Of a stretch of DNA of 64,000 nucleotides, positions 31,771 through 43,700 are shown piece after piece. The notes beneath the pieces are model-generated. The model worked only from the letters and a program-made list of their open reading frames with translations. It was not told the origin of the DNA and made no database searches. Numbering within the stretch: position 1 is the stretch's first letter; every line of letters begins with the position of its first letter. The stretch covers positions 2,434,321-2,498,320 of the forward strand of contig JASKMD010000018.1 in the NCBI GenBank assembly GCA_030144725.1. Direction: 5' to 3'. Source of the DNA: Haematococcus lacustris. Taxonomy: Eukaryota > Chlorophyta > Chlorophyceae > Chlamydomonadales > Haematococcaceae. The position numbers and the translations under genes are program-made.

Positions 31771-34700
31771 GTGTGGCTCCTGCAACCCACCATCAGGCCT
31801 CCCCTCCCACCAGCACCCATCTCCTGCTGCCCCCTGGCCCCTACCCTGCCCTGCTCTCCAGTGCTGCCACTGCTGGTGCCCCACACGCTGCCCTCACTAC
31901 TGCTGCTGTTGGTGCTGCAGGTGGAGGTGGCTGCGCGCTGCTGCCGGCAGTGGGTGGACCTTGATACCTTGGAGCCTGGCCATGTGTCGCTGGCGGAGCA
32001 GATCATCAAGGCGGGCGTGGCACAGCTGCCCAAGAGCACCTTCATGATCGTGCTGTACGCCTCCTTCCTCATTGAGGTCCAGAGCAGCTTCCAAACTGGC
32101 TACAGCCAGCTGCAGGTGCGCACCCACACAGGCAGGGCTGGGCAGTCTAGCAAGGGACAGGGCGCCTGAAGGCCAGGATAGCAGCAGCAGTGCCCGGCAG
32201 CAGCCCCGCCCTCTGCCCCACTGGGTCCTGCCACAGCCCCTCACCATGCACCATGCTCCGGCCACCATCATGCCCGCCCCTCAGCTGCCCTGCTGCCTGG
32301 GTCCCGCTGCGCCTGACCGGGCCACTGGCCCCGCTGGCCCTGAGCAGGCAGCCAAGAAGAACAAGCCGGGGCTGCTGGACCGCTTTGCCATCTTCATCAG
32401 GGAGCAGCAGCACACGCAGAAGGCGGGGGACCTGGTGGGTGGCTGGGCGCAGGAGGGGTCAGCAGCCAGCAGTGCAGGCCGGGCAGCAGTCTCAGGGTCA
32501 GTACCTGAGCGCTGGCAGACTAGCAGGGTTGAGGCCAGGCTGGTGTCAGGGGGTCTCTGCTAGAACTACGCTGGGGTTGTGCTAGTATTGTGTACGCCTT
32601 GTGTGTGGTTGCCTGGCTCTGGTTCAAGTGTCCCTGTGTCCTTTCCCCCTGGCAAGTCCAGGCGTGTGTGCTGTGCTGCCCTGTGTGCTGTGCCCTGAGT
32701 ACCCCAGGTGAGCTATGTGGAGCAGATGAGGAACTACCGCATGGTGCTCAAGGTGCACAAGGACGCGCTGCTAGCCATGGTGGGCGCCAGGGTGCTGCTG
32801 GACCCATGTCATTTGCCTTGCTTCCTTCCCTCACTTGTCTGGCCAGACCCTGACTGTTGCCTGGGCCCCGCCCCTACATTTGCTGACCCCTTTTAAGAAT
32901 ACTTCGTGTGTTATTGCCTATCCTCTGATGCCTTTTTAGAGTGCCCAGCCTCTGATACGCGTTGTGGGTGGAAGGTACCAAGGTGGAGGTTCGTGTAGGA
33001 GCCCAGCCGCCATACCAGGGTGGTGGATGGTGATATGACAGCTGGTGGTGTCAACCAACAACAGCATTGGCAGCAGCCCCTGATGCTGGCTGCATGCACC
33101 CGCTCCTGTCTCTGCAGAAAGCTTTCTGGCAGGCGCTGCTGCACACCACTGTGAACCTGAAGACGCTGACGGATGCAATCAAGAGGATGGACTCCAGTGT
33201 CCACACAGGTGGGGAGCTGCTGGGGTATGCAGGCAGGCAAGCTAGCAGCTGGTGGTGGGAGCAGGCCGTGCCCCAGGCCCTTGCTGCACGCTGGCTCTGC
33301 TCTATCTGGCTTGCCCCCTCCATTTAGCTTGCCCCCTCTATCTGGGTTGCCCCCTCTATTTGGCCAGCCACTGATAGCAGAGTCAAATTCAGTAATGAAT
33401 TCATACTTCGCTGGCATGCTGTGCAGCGGAGCAGGTGTACCGCAGCATGCTGATGAAGAGCAACAACAGTGTGAAGCTGCTGCGGGTCTACGCCAAGTTC
33501 TTGGAGCACATCAAGCACGACCCATGTGAGGCCCCATGCAATGCACAGGAGCACCCCTCCACAAGCCAGCCGCCCTATGTGGCCCCTGTCTGAGGCGTGC
33601 AGACACAATCACTGTCATGGCTGCTTTGCTCGCTGTGCTGCCCAGGGGGGGCGGCAAAATGGTCTGCTGAAGCTCAGAGACTCCACCTGGTGAGAGCCAT
33701 GGGCGCTGACGCATCAGGGTTAGGGTCAGGGTTAGGGGTGGACCCATCCTTACCCTCTAACGCTAGAAACCTGACAAACAAAACACAATCAACAGTGTTT
33801 GTTCCTGCCTCCAACACGCTGCCTCCAAGTCAGCAGGGTGTGCAGTGGATCTTGGCGCTGTGGCGCTAGCTGTGGGATCTAGTCTAGTCTGCTGCACGCA
33901 GGTTGAGGAGGAGCAGAAGAACAACATCTTCAGCGACTTGGGTGGCAAAGCAGGCGACACGGGGCAGCCCGCCTGGGTGAAGCACATGGCCACAGTGAAT
34001 GATGGTGAGCATGGTTGGGCAGTAGACCCTCACAAGTCACACCTGGCCTTGATGCTGTGTGGAAGCAACTGCGGCATATAGTTGATAAAACAGGGAGCTT
34101 GGGTGCAGCACATGAAGGGTGTGGATCCAGGTGACCGCCTGCATGCAACCCACAGCTTCACAGGCACCTCTGCCCTGGTGACTGAAAACTCTCCTCAGCC
34201 CCACAACAGCCACCCACCCTGGCGCTGTGTCCCCCTGCCCACCCTGCCCACTACCTACCCTGGCGCTGTGTCCCCCTGCCCACCCCCTGCTCTGCTGCAC
34301 CTACTGACCTCATCATCCTGGCCATTACACTGGCTCCAAGCTGGCCTCCCTGAACACTGGGCTGTAGGGCCTGGTAAACAGGCTGCAGGGGGCCTGGGGC
34401 TGTGAGCGTGCCTGCCCTGCCCCTGACCTGCAGGCAAGGCCGTGATTGTGATGGATGCGCAGTGCATTGTCCAGGCTGCCAACCAGGTGGCCCACACCAT
34501 GTTTGGCTACGCCAAGAACGAGCTGCGAGGTGAGGTGCAGCCCCCCGTGGCCTGCTGCCACCAGCTCTGCCAGGGGCACGGCCAGCAACAGCCTTGTCAG
34601 TGTTGGGCTGGTGATGCTGGCAGTGGCCAGGGCCTGGTGTCGGTGCAGCAGCTGGCCAGGGCCAGGGCCACAGCTGGTGAGGTCTGCTGGGGCTGCAGGG

Positions 34701-37700
34701 CGCAACGTGAACCTGATCATCCCCCCGCCCTTTGCGGAGCACCACGACCAGTACATCCGCAACTACATCGCCACAGGTGGGCAGCCACAGCCTGGTGCTG
34801 CAGCAGCAGGGCAGAGTCCAGAGGCCTGGTGTGCAGGCAGCAGGAGCAGGGTGGCCTGCCAGGGGCCTGGTGGTGTGGGGCAGGGGGTGCTGCTGCTGTG
34901 CTGTGCGCTGTGGCCTGCCCTGAGAGCCTGGGGCTGCGCTGCCCCCTGCAGGCAAGAGCTGGATCCTGGACAAGGAGAGCGAGTTTGTGGGGCTGCACAA
35001 GGAGCGGTGAGGGCCCTGCGCAACCTGATGAGACCTGCAGCCACTGCCTGCCCACACCTGCTGCCCAGCATGCAGCCCCACCCCTGCCTGCTGCCCTGCT
35101 GCCCTGCTGCCCTGCCCTGCAGCTACGTGTTTGGAGTGCTGATCCACATCAGCAAGGTCATGGGCATGGGCCAGGACTCCATCTTCATGGGGGTGGTTGA
35201 GGTGGGTGCTGGCTGCCAGCCTAACACCAGCAGGTCGCCAGCAGCGCTCAGGCACTGAGAGGGCTGGGCAAGGGGCAGCTGGCCGCCAAGTCTGGCCCTG
35301 CCTGGCGCCCCTGTTCACCCTACTGCTGCTGCTGGGGCTGTGGTGCAGGCGGTGACCTCGCCCCCTGACACCGCTATGGCCTGGGTGCTGTCCAATGGCG
35401 CCATGCTGAGTGTGGACGCCGTGTTCACCGACTGGTTTGGACACAGGCCAGAGGACCTGCTGGGCGGGTACATCAACTCACTGGTGGTGGAGAAGAAACA
35501 GATGGATGAGTAAGTCAGCTCACACCACACCACAAAACACCACACCACCTTAAACACCACCTTAACCCCGCTACCTCACCCCACACCCAAAGGAGCAGAG
35601 CAAGAGCAGAGCATTCACTCATCTTCTGCACCTTATAAGCATACGAGCCTTACCTCTTATACCTAAGAAGTGCAGGAGTCTTACCAGGTTCATCTAAGGG
35701 AGTACACCTTTCACCTTGTTATCTGCTGCACCTGTGGCACTGCTGTCAGGGTGATGAGGACGATGAAGGAGGAGAACCAGCGGAGAGAGGCTGAAGCTGA
35801 GGCTCAGAAGCAGGCAGCAACCAGCAGAGCGCTCATGTCCTTGCGGGAGGTGGTGCCAGAGATGCAGGTGCAGAAGAAGGGCACCCAGCCAGTCAAAGCA
35901 GGCCAAACGTCCAAAGCCGTCACAGCCATCAAGGGTGACAATGTCAAGGCATCAGCTAAAGGTGTGGGGTGGGGCTGGTGAGGGTGGGGTGCACGCCTTG
36001 CTGCCAGCAGCAAGGGCTACACGGGCACAAGCAAGGGCGGGAAGAGAACAATGGTGTGTCAGAGTTGACAGGCTGCCCCTGGGCCTGAGCTCAAACAGGC
36101 AGTCACATTCAGTCCCTCCCTGTTGTCAGCCACAAGCATGAGTGGAGTGCATCCCTGTGTGCAGTGCATCACCAGCAGGGCTCATCAGGCCTGCACCCAG
36201 TCCTTGGCCTCAGTCAGCCCCACAACACCAGCAGCCCATTGAGTGCTCCCCAGTGAGTCCAGCAGCCTGCTGGTGACTGGCTGGTGTGCGCAGAGCCGGC
36301 CCCAGCAGGCAGCGGCACCAGCCTGCAGACGGTGTGGAAGCTGGACAATGTGCACGTGCGCCACAAGTTCGCTGACGTCCTGCCAGTTGGCATAGAGGTG
36401 CAGCCATTTGTTGCCTGCTGCCCCTGATCTGCTGCTGCTGCTCATCTGCTGCTGCTGGGCCGCTGGCGTCACACTGCCTGCGCTGTTACGTGCCTGGCTG
36501 TGGTGCAGGTGAAGAACGGTGGTGTGGGCACACACCTGTTCTACGTGCTGTCCATCAGGCGCACCTCCAGCGCAGGCCGCTTCATGGTGGTCACGGACAA
36601 GCAGGGCCGCCTGCACCACATCACGCAGGTGAGGGCAGCTGGGGCAGCAGGGGCGGGCCAGGGCCCATGGCTTGCCAAGGCCACCAGGCGATGCCATGGC
36701 ATGCACCTGTCTTCACTCGGTCGGCCTGAGCACCCATGAGCTTGCGCTGGCTGCCCTGGTTTGCTGCGTGTGCAGGACTTTGCCACAGTGCTGGGCAAGA
36801 GCGTGCACCAGCTGCATGCCAACGGCAACCCCAATGCCCTGGAGGCGCTGCTGCCTGAGCCCTACATCCACCTGCACCGCTCCTGGCTGGCCGCCCCCCT
36901 GCCCCCCCAGGTGAGCAGCCCCTGACAGCTCAGGCTGTGAGCAGCGCAGCCCTCTGGCAGCAATGCAGCAGTGTGCCCAGCAAGGGCAACATGAGCTGCT
37001 GGCCCGCTGCTGCAGGTGCCCCGCCACAGCTGCAGGTCTGGAGTGGCCATGATGCTGCAGGCCATGGGCATTGACGGCCCCATGCACATGCCCTTCCGCC
37101 TAAGGTGAGCAGCAGGGCCTGCCAGACTCACAATCCATCCCTGGGCGTGTACGCTGTGTTGGACTGAACTGTTGCATGGTGTGTGTGCATGGGGGGGTGT
37201 ATAGTGATGCATGGAAGATTCCAGGTCATGGTAATGAATGAATGTTCAAGTGCTCAGTCCCACCACTATGCCGCGTGTGCAGTGAAGCATGTCATCTCAT
37301 TCGCCTCCACGCCATGTCCAGTGTCTGCACCCAGACTATTGTAGCCCAAACCCTCCCTTGTTTGGGTGTGGTCCATGGCCTGGGGTGGTGGTGTGGTGTG
37401 TGTGCTGGTGTGGTGTGTGTGCTGGTGTGTGTGTGTGCTGGTGTGTGTGTGTGCTGGTGTGTGTTGTGTGTGTGTTCAAGTGCCTGGTTGCCTCGCCCTC
37501 CCCTGGCTGCAGGGTGGCGGTCAGGTGTGTGGTGCGGGGCAGGCTAGGGCAGCAAGGGGTGCCTGAGTGCAAAGGGGTCTGCGAGGCAGTTGCACAACCC
37601 TTGGCAGTGATGGTGACGTTGCATGGCCCATGCCCCTAGTGCTGAGTGACACCTGTTGCTGGGCTAGTACTCCTCACCAGCCCACTGGCTTGCGCTAAAA

Positions 37701-40700
37701 GCACTACCCTGACTGGCCCACCACCAGCCCAGCAGCGCCCACAGCATTGCAGCTGTGTGGCAGTGTGGGTCCTGCTCAGCCTCACTTGGCTGGGTGACTG
37801 CTGCAAGCCATTGCGTGCTGCTGTTGTGGGGGGCCACAGCCCCTGGCCCTGTCATCCCTCCCTGTCAGGTGCGGGCCCTTACGGCTGCTGCGGCTAAGTT
37901 TCGCCTGCCTGCTGCCCAGCGTGCAGGAGCCTGCGCAAGAAGGAGGATCCCAAGGCGAACAACACGCTGTATGTGGTGGGCATGGAACAGGTCAGCCTGC
38001 AGCAGGCCCTGGACGACCGGCGCCTGACCCTGCTAGTGGACTACATGGGCAAGGTCACGCGGGTGGGCAGCGCCAGCAGCAGCCTGTTTGGCTTTGACCC
38101 GCAGCAGCTGGTGGGCAAGAGCGTGACCACCTTCATCGACTGCCTGGCTCCAGAGCCTGACGGTGAGCACAGCTGTCTGGACCTGAGCAGAGCTGGGCAC
38201 TGCAGCGGGCAGCAACGGTCATGTTGGCTTCCTCTGTTTGCTGTGCAGCACTGGAGGATCCCTTAGGCCTTTCTGGGACAGGTGTTGAAGTGGAAGAGGA
38301 CCCTGCTGAGACCGCTGCCATGATGGTGGCGTTGGCCAAGCGGGCCACCCAACAACCTGGCATGTCGTGAGTTCTCCATCTGCCCTGCTCCTTTGCTATA
38401 TGTATCCCCCTGGTTGGCCCTGTTCGCCTCCCTGTTTATGATTATGTTCACTTGTGATCATTTTGCCACACAGTCACTTGTTGACTGCTGTTGGCTGATG
38501 TCTGTTGGCTGATGTTTGTTGGCTGTTGGTTGATGTCTGTTGGCTGATGGCTCATGGTTGTTGGATGATGCACGCAGTTGGCGTGTGGGTGTGGTGGTGC
38601 CCCTTGACCCCTCTATTGATGTGGAAGCCCTGGGCGAGATTGGGCAGAGCCTTTTGTCCACAAAAAAGGTTTGCCAGCCAAGACCCCTTCAATCCCATCC
38701 CTCCACAATCCCTGCCCTGACCTGGCCTGTCATACTTAGTTGTACTGCATTGCTGACTCAGGATAGTATACATACAGGCGTGGTTTACACAGTTTACGCA
38801 TGGTCCAGGACAAAACAGCAAGCAAAGCTTCATGGCAGCCCTCTGTCTCGAGTCTATCCGGTGCCTGCCCTGCATGCCCCTGCCACCAGGTGCGGCCTGC
38901 CGTGATGGCAGTGGCGGTGCACGTCAACGGCATGTCCAGCACCCCACAGCGCCGCCGCGCCTCAGTGGTGCAACCGGCAGGGGGCTTGACTGACCTGTAC
39001 GGGGGCTCCCTCATGGAGGACGTAGCCCAAGACCTGGCCCACAAGCAGTCCATGCAGGCTGCTGAAGCAGCAGCAGCAGCAGCTACCGACCCCACCAGGC
39101 CAGGCACCATGGTGGTGCAGACAGTGGTGCGCACCACACAGGCTGCTGGCGGCATCATGGGGGGTCTTGGGGGCGGCTTCACGGGTGGCCTAGGTGCCTT
39201 CACAGGGGGCCTGGCGGGGGGCTTTGTAGGCAGCTTGGCAGGTGGTGGGTTTGGGGCCCCAGTAGTCGTGTCCGTCCCTGCCCCCAGCCCAGTGGCTGCA
39301 GCTCAGCTTGCAGGTATCCCGCCTGCTGGGCCAGGGGCCCCACCCAGGTTGCTGGCTGGTGGCCATGCCGTGTATCCAGCACCCCTAACCAAGCCAGGCC
39401 CCCCGGTAAACAGTGCCGCTGCCTCCTGGACAGTATCCAGCAAGGGCGGCCCTGGGCCAACCTCACCAACTGTCACAGCCAAGCCTCTCATGCCCGGCAA
39501 GCTGGGCACCTGGCAGGCAGGAGGCCCCACCTCCAATGCAACCTGGGGCACCAACCTGCTCAAGCAGGCAGCGCTGACTTCAGCCACCCTCTCCCAGACC
39601 ACCTCACAACAACCACAGCAAGGTAGGGTGGATGATCAAGAGCGGCCGTGGGGTTGCCTGGCTGCACTTGACTGACCCAGGCTGTGCTTGGCCCAGGCTT
39701 CGAGGCCGCTGCCTGTGGCTGGCTGGCTGTGTGGGGGCTGCAGCGGCTGGCATGGGGGCCACATCAGGCCCTGGTCTGGCCTGTCAAACAGCTGGATCCA
39801 TGCCGGCCTGTACTGCATAGAGCGAGTACGATTGAGGGCATGAAATCCGGGAAGGGGATAGGATGCTATATAGTTTTGTTGATGCTGGGTTCCTGGTGCT
39901 ATGGTTGATGCGGTGAGCACATTACAGCCTGTACCGCATGGTCTGCCCTGCTGCAGCATCTGCTGTGGCGATGACGAAGAATCTCTCTGCAAATCTCTCT
40001 GATGAAGACGCAGCCGAGGCCCACTCCAGGAAGTTGCTGAGCAAGGTGCCCTCCGCCAGGGTCCCTGGTGCAGCTGTGGAGCATGGACTCTTGCGCTTCA
40101 GCGACGGCTCCCACCCTAGCGGCTGTGAGCCACAGCAGGGGCAGGCCAGCCTCGCATCCTCTGAAACAGCACCAGAACACTGCGCCGCCAGTGACGTCCT
40201 GCTGGATGAAGGTGGGTGGCCTCAGTGCTCCTGCTAGTCTTGTCTTGTGTTGTCTTGCTTTACCTACATCACTCACTTAAGCACACTGAAATGAAGCTCT
40301 TGGTGTGGTGCTGTTGGCTAGGCAGGTGGTGTGGTGCTACTGGCTGCAGACAAGACAGGCATTGCCACAGCTCCCGCACCCGGGACAGCCAGCCTGCTGC
40401 CAACCGTTACAAAGGACCAGCCACGAGCCAGGCGCAAGAGTGTAGATGTGAGTGGCCCGGTTCTTGTCCAGGCACATTTGGGTGACTGCCTGGCTTGGCA
40501 GCATGCTGAGTGTGGCTTGTTGATGCCGGTGCCAGCGTGGCTTGTTGATGCCGGTGCCTGGCGTGCCTGTGAGCAGAGTGGTATCGTCATCGAGCTTCAC
40601 CTATGGCGCGCTGACCTGCTGTCCGGGCTGCTGGAGGTGGAGAGCAACGGAAGGGTGTGCAACACCAATGTCAACAAGCTGTGCCCTCCAGGTGGGACTG

Positions 40701-43700
40701 GCCTGGTGTTTACGACCTCAGGTGGAGCTGACCTGGTCGAGTGTGCTCAAGCTTGCTGTGCTGCTTCCCTCCCCACACTGCTGCTGCTGGAAGATGCGGC
40801 AGCGCCTCTATAGTGCCTCAAATGAGGTGCAGCATCTGCAAGCAGCTGGGCCCCCTGCTGCCCCGCAGGCCTGGTGCTGGGCTGTGCGTCTGACAACCTG
40901 GTGCAGCGCTCGGTGGCCAGCTTCCTGCCACTGGCCAATGGTCTGGGAGAGCTGTTCAGCGAGCCTGCACGGGCGGGTAGCAAAGGGCCAGTGAAGTCGC
41001 TGCTCAAGAGTGACAGTGAGTGCCTGTGGCATGTGCTGGCTTGTCACGCTGCCAAACAAAATGTGGGTCCCTGAAGTGCTGCAACCCCAGTCTAGCAGCT
41101 CATGAATTGCTACAAGACATATGAGAAAGGCTTAGCAGTGACAGCTGTAGGCGTGGCATGACTGAGCTTGCTTCTGTAGCTGCCTGCTCCCGCCTGCTGC
41201 ACACCAATCTGCATGTGTTGGTGAGCAAGCTGGTCAGGTATGTCCACATTCCAGCAGTATGGCCCGCTCTGCTGTGCAGATCTGTTCCGCACCGACAAGA
41301 TGGTCGGCCCCGTGCATACCTTAAACGTCAGGCACATGGGTGATGGCGCGGATCTCGAGCTCAGTGTGCAGATCGTGCGCCGCGTCCCGCCCTATCGCAA
41401 CTTTTACATCCTGCTTCATCCCCTTGCACCCCAGTGCGGTCGACCTGACTTCCGGCAATGGCTGTACGAAAGCGATGGCGCGGTTAGTCCCCGGCGCAGG
41501 GCCACCACCTCATTCTTACAAAATGTTACTCTGCAGACAGCCACAGCGCTTTGCTCACTCCACGGTGCTCCTGAGCGTTTCTTGACTCAGTGCCTTAGGT
41601 CAATACCCAGTAATACCCCTGCCATGATAATGCAAAGTCTGCTCATTGCGGTCTCCTATCATGTGGTCCCCAAAACATGCCATTGTGATCCCCTAGCAAT
41701 GGCTGCTGTCGCAGTAATTCCTGCAGCATCTTGTGGTGCCGCATGCCTTGCTATGCAGGAGCCTGTCACGGGCAGCCAGTCCCAGCTTCCTGCCTTTGGC
41801 AATGTAATGGCCAGGCACAGCTTGCGCAACATACAAGGCAACGACTCGTTTGGTTCCAAGCGCTCCAATGGGTGAGCCAGGCCACTGCTCAGCATTTTGG
41901 GGCTCATGCCCCTGTCCCCATGCCCCTGTCCTCATGCCCCTCCCCTCATGCCCCTTCGGTCGTTTACCACACCTTGCCAAATGTAGTGACTGGTGTCAGT
42001 AGCGAATGAGGAGCAAGCCACGGCTGAAACCTGTGTGGGCTCTTCTTGCCCTCCCTTCACAGGCGCTGGGTGACAGGGGCGGCTAGCGGGCGGCCATCCT
42101 TCACTGCCAGCCATGCGGGCGGCCCCTCCCCAGACCTGGGCCTCCCAGCCGCTGCTTGCAGCGCCCGTCCGTCCTTGGACATCAACCGCCCAGCAATGGC
42201 CGGCGGCGCTCGTCACTCTTTTGACCACAACCACTCAGCAATGGCCGGCAGTCCCCGCACCTCCTTCAGCCTACCCCGTGCCCCGCAACCTCCTGTGGGG
42301 CCCCACCCCAGCCGCATGTCCCTAGAGGCCCGCCTAGCCCTGCCGCCCGCTGCTTGCGCCGTTGGCAGCAGCGGAAGTAACCCGTCCACCTGCATTGGTT
42401 CAGGTGTGACGACTCACTGACACAATACGCCAGGATGTTTAAGCAATAGCAGTGCAAGGAGATGTGATGTCTCCCTTCCACCATGTTTTCCACGGACACC
42501 TCCACTGGGCATTCATCTGACATGTCATACCTTGTTGTGTTAGAGCTGCCATTCAGACCTGCAAATGGCATCAAAGTGTCCCATCGTGGCTCTGTTTGCA
42601 GGGAACAGGCCGGTCAGTGATGGGGACAGCAAGAAGGTCCCAGGGGGCAGCACTGCGGGCTTGACACCCAGCCCCTTGGACACGCAGCGCTCCGCTGTGC
42701 CCGTGAACGGTGATTTGGTGAACCTCCATGACCAGCACCTGCAGCAGCCGGCCCTGCATACCATCCTCAGTGGCGTCCCACTCAGCGCCAGCGCCCTGTC
42801 TGAGTTGGGGCCCACGGGTCCTCCAGGCCAGGCCCCCCCGCAGCTACCTCCTGGAGGGCTGTCCAGCGTGGCTCAGGTGCATGACTGAGCAGGAGCAGGA
42901 GTAGGGAGGCGTTGCCCTGAATGTGCCTGCCTGCCTGGGTTAATGTGACTGGCGCCATCTGCAAGCATTTGGAATTTAGGTGACAGAGGTGAGCAGAAGT
43001 GGAGGCATCAGAGGCAGCGAAGTAGTAGGGTCAGAGGCAGCAGCAAGTTGACAGCAGCTTCACCACCTGTGGGGCCTGGCCATCATCTTGAGCCACTGCA
43101 AAGCGTCATGCACATACTGCTACTGTGTGCATGCCACTACAAGTGCCTGGGAGAACAGTGACTGTCGCCCATGCCTGTCCACTGTAAAGCTAAAGATGTA
43201 TAGGAAACATCTGTAACGCTACTGCCCTGTGTGCATGCTACTGCTGCTGCAGTGGGTGTTGTCTGACGGAGCTTCGTACCCAGTGGGCCAGGGCCAGCCA
43301 GTGCAAGCAGGGGCTGCCCTGCAGAGCGTGCCGCCCTCCTCCCAGCGCTCCAAGGTGCTGCAGGAGCCGGAGGGACCACGCCCTGGCAGTGGAGGCAGTC
43401 AGCCGCCTCTTGTCTGGGTAGCCCGCCAGGCGCCCGCTGCTATCACCAACGGCAGCAGCAGCCGCAACGCCACGCCTGAGGTGCTGCCGGTGCCTCGCCT
43501 GCACAAGCTGTCTAGCACCTCGCTGGGTGACGGAGGCCCTGGGCAGGGCTCCATGCGCAGCCAGGGCTCAGCAGCAGGTGGCACTGGCAAACTGCTGGGG
43601 GGAGAAGGCGAGGAGGGTGCCGACGAGGTGCGTGATGCAGGGGCTGCTATCCCACCCACGCTTTAGCACACTGATTCCAAGTGCTGGCGGTGCACTGCTC

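Noticed and set aside
34251..35444. 397-codon minus-strand frame opposite the right gene
   Set aside because: Shadow of the PAS1/PAS2 exons and their GC-rich introns; the same shadow occurs opposite the left arm.
16620..38213. Assembly artefact (haplotypes joined as an inverted repeat)
   Set aside because: Diverged blocks alternate with identical ones and intron structures differ between arms, which a misjoin of one locus would not give. Long reads should still be checked.
41483..41758. Continuation of the exon at 41280 as coding to 41871
   Set aside because: The frame is open, but there is a good GTTAGT donor at 41483, an in-frame acceptor at 41758, and the left gene ends its exon at the corresponding place.
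29064..42690. 19-bp identity (CCCCTTGGACACGCAGCGC) between right exon 2 (29064) and right exon 38 (42672), both reading PLDTQR
   Set aside because: Too short to separate from chance or a small template-copy event; no flanking similarity.
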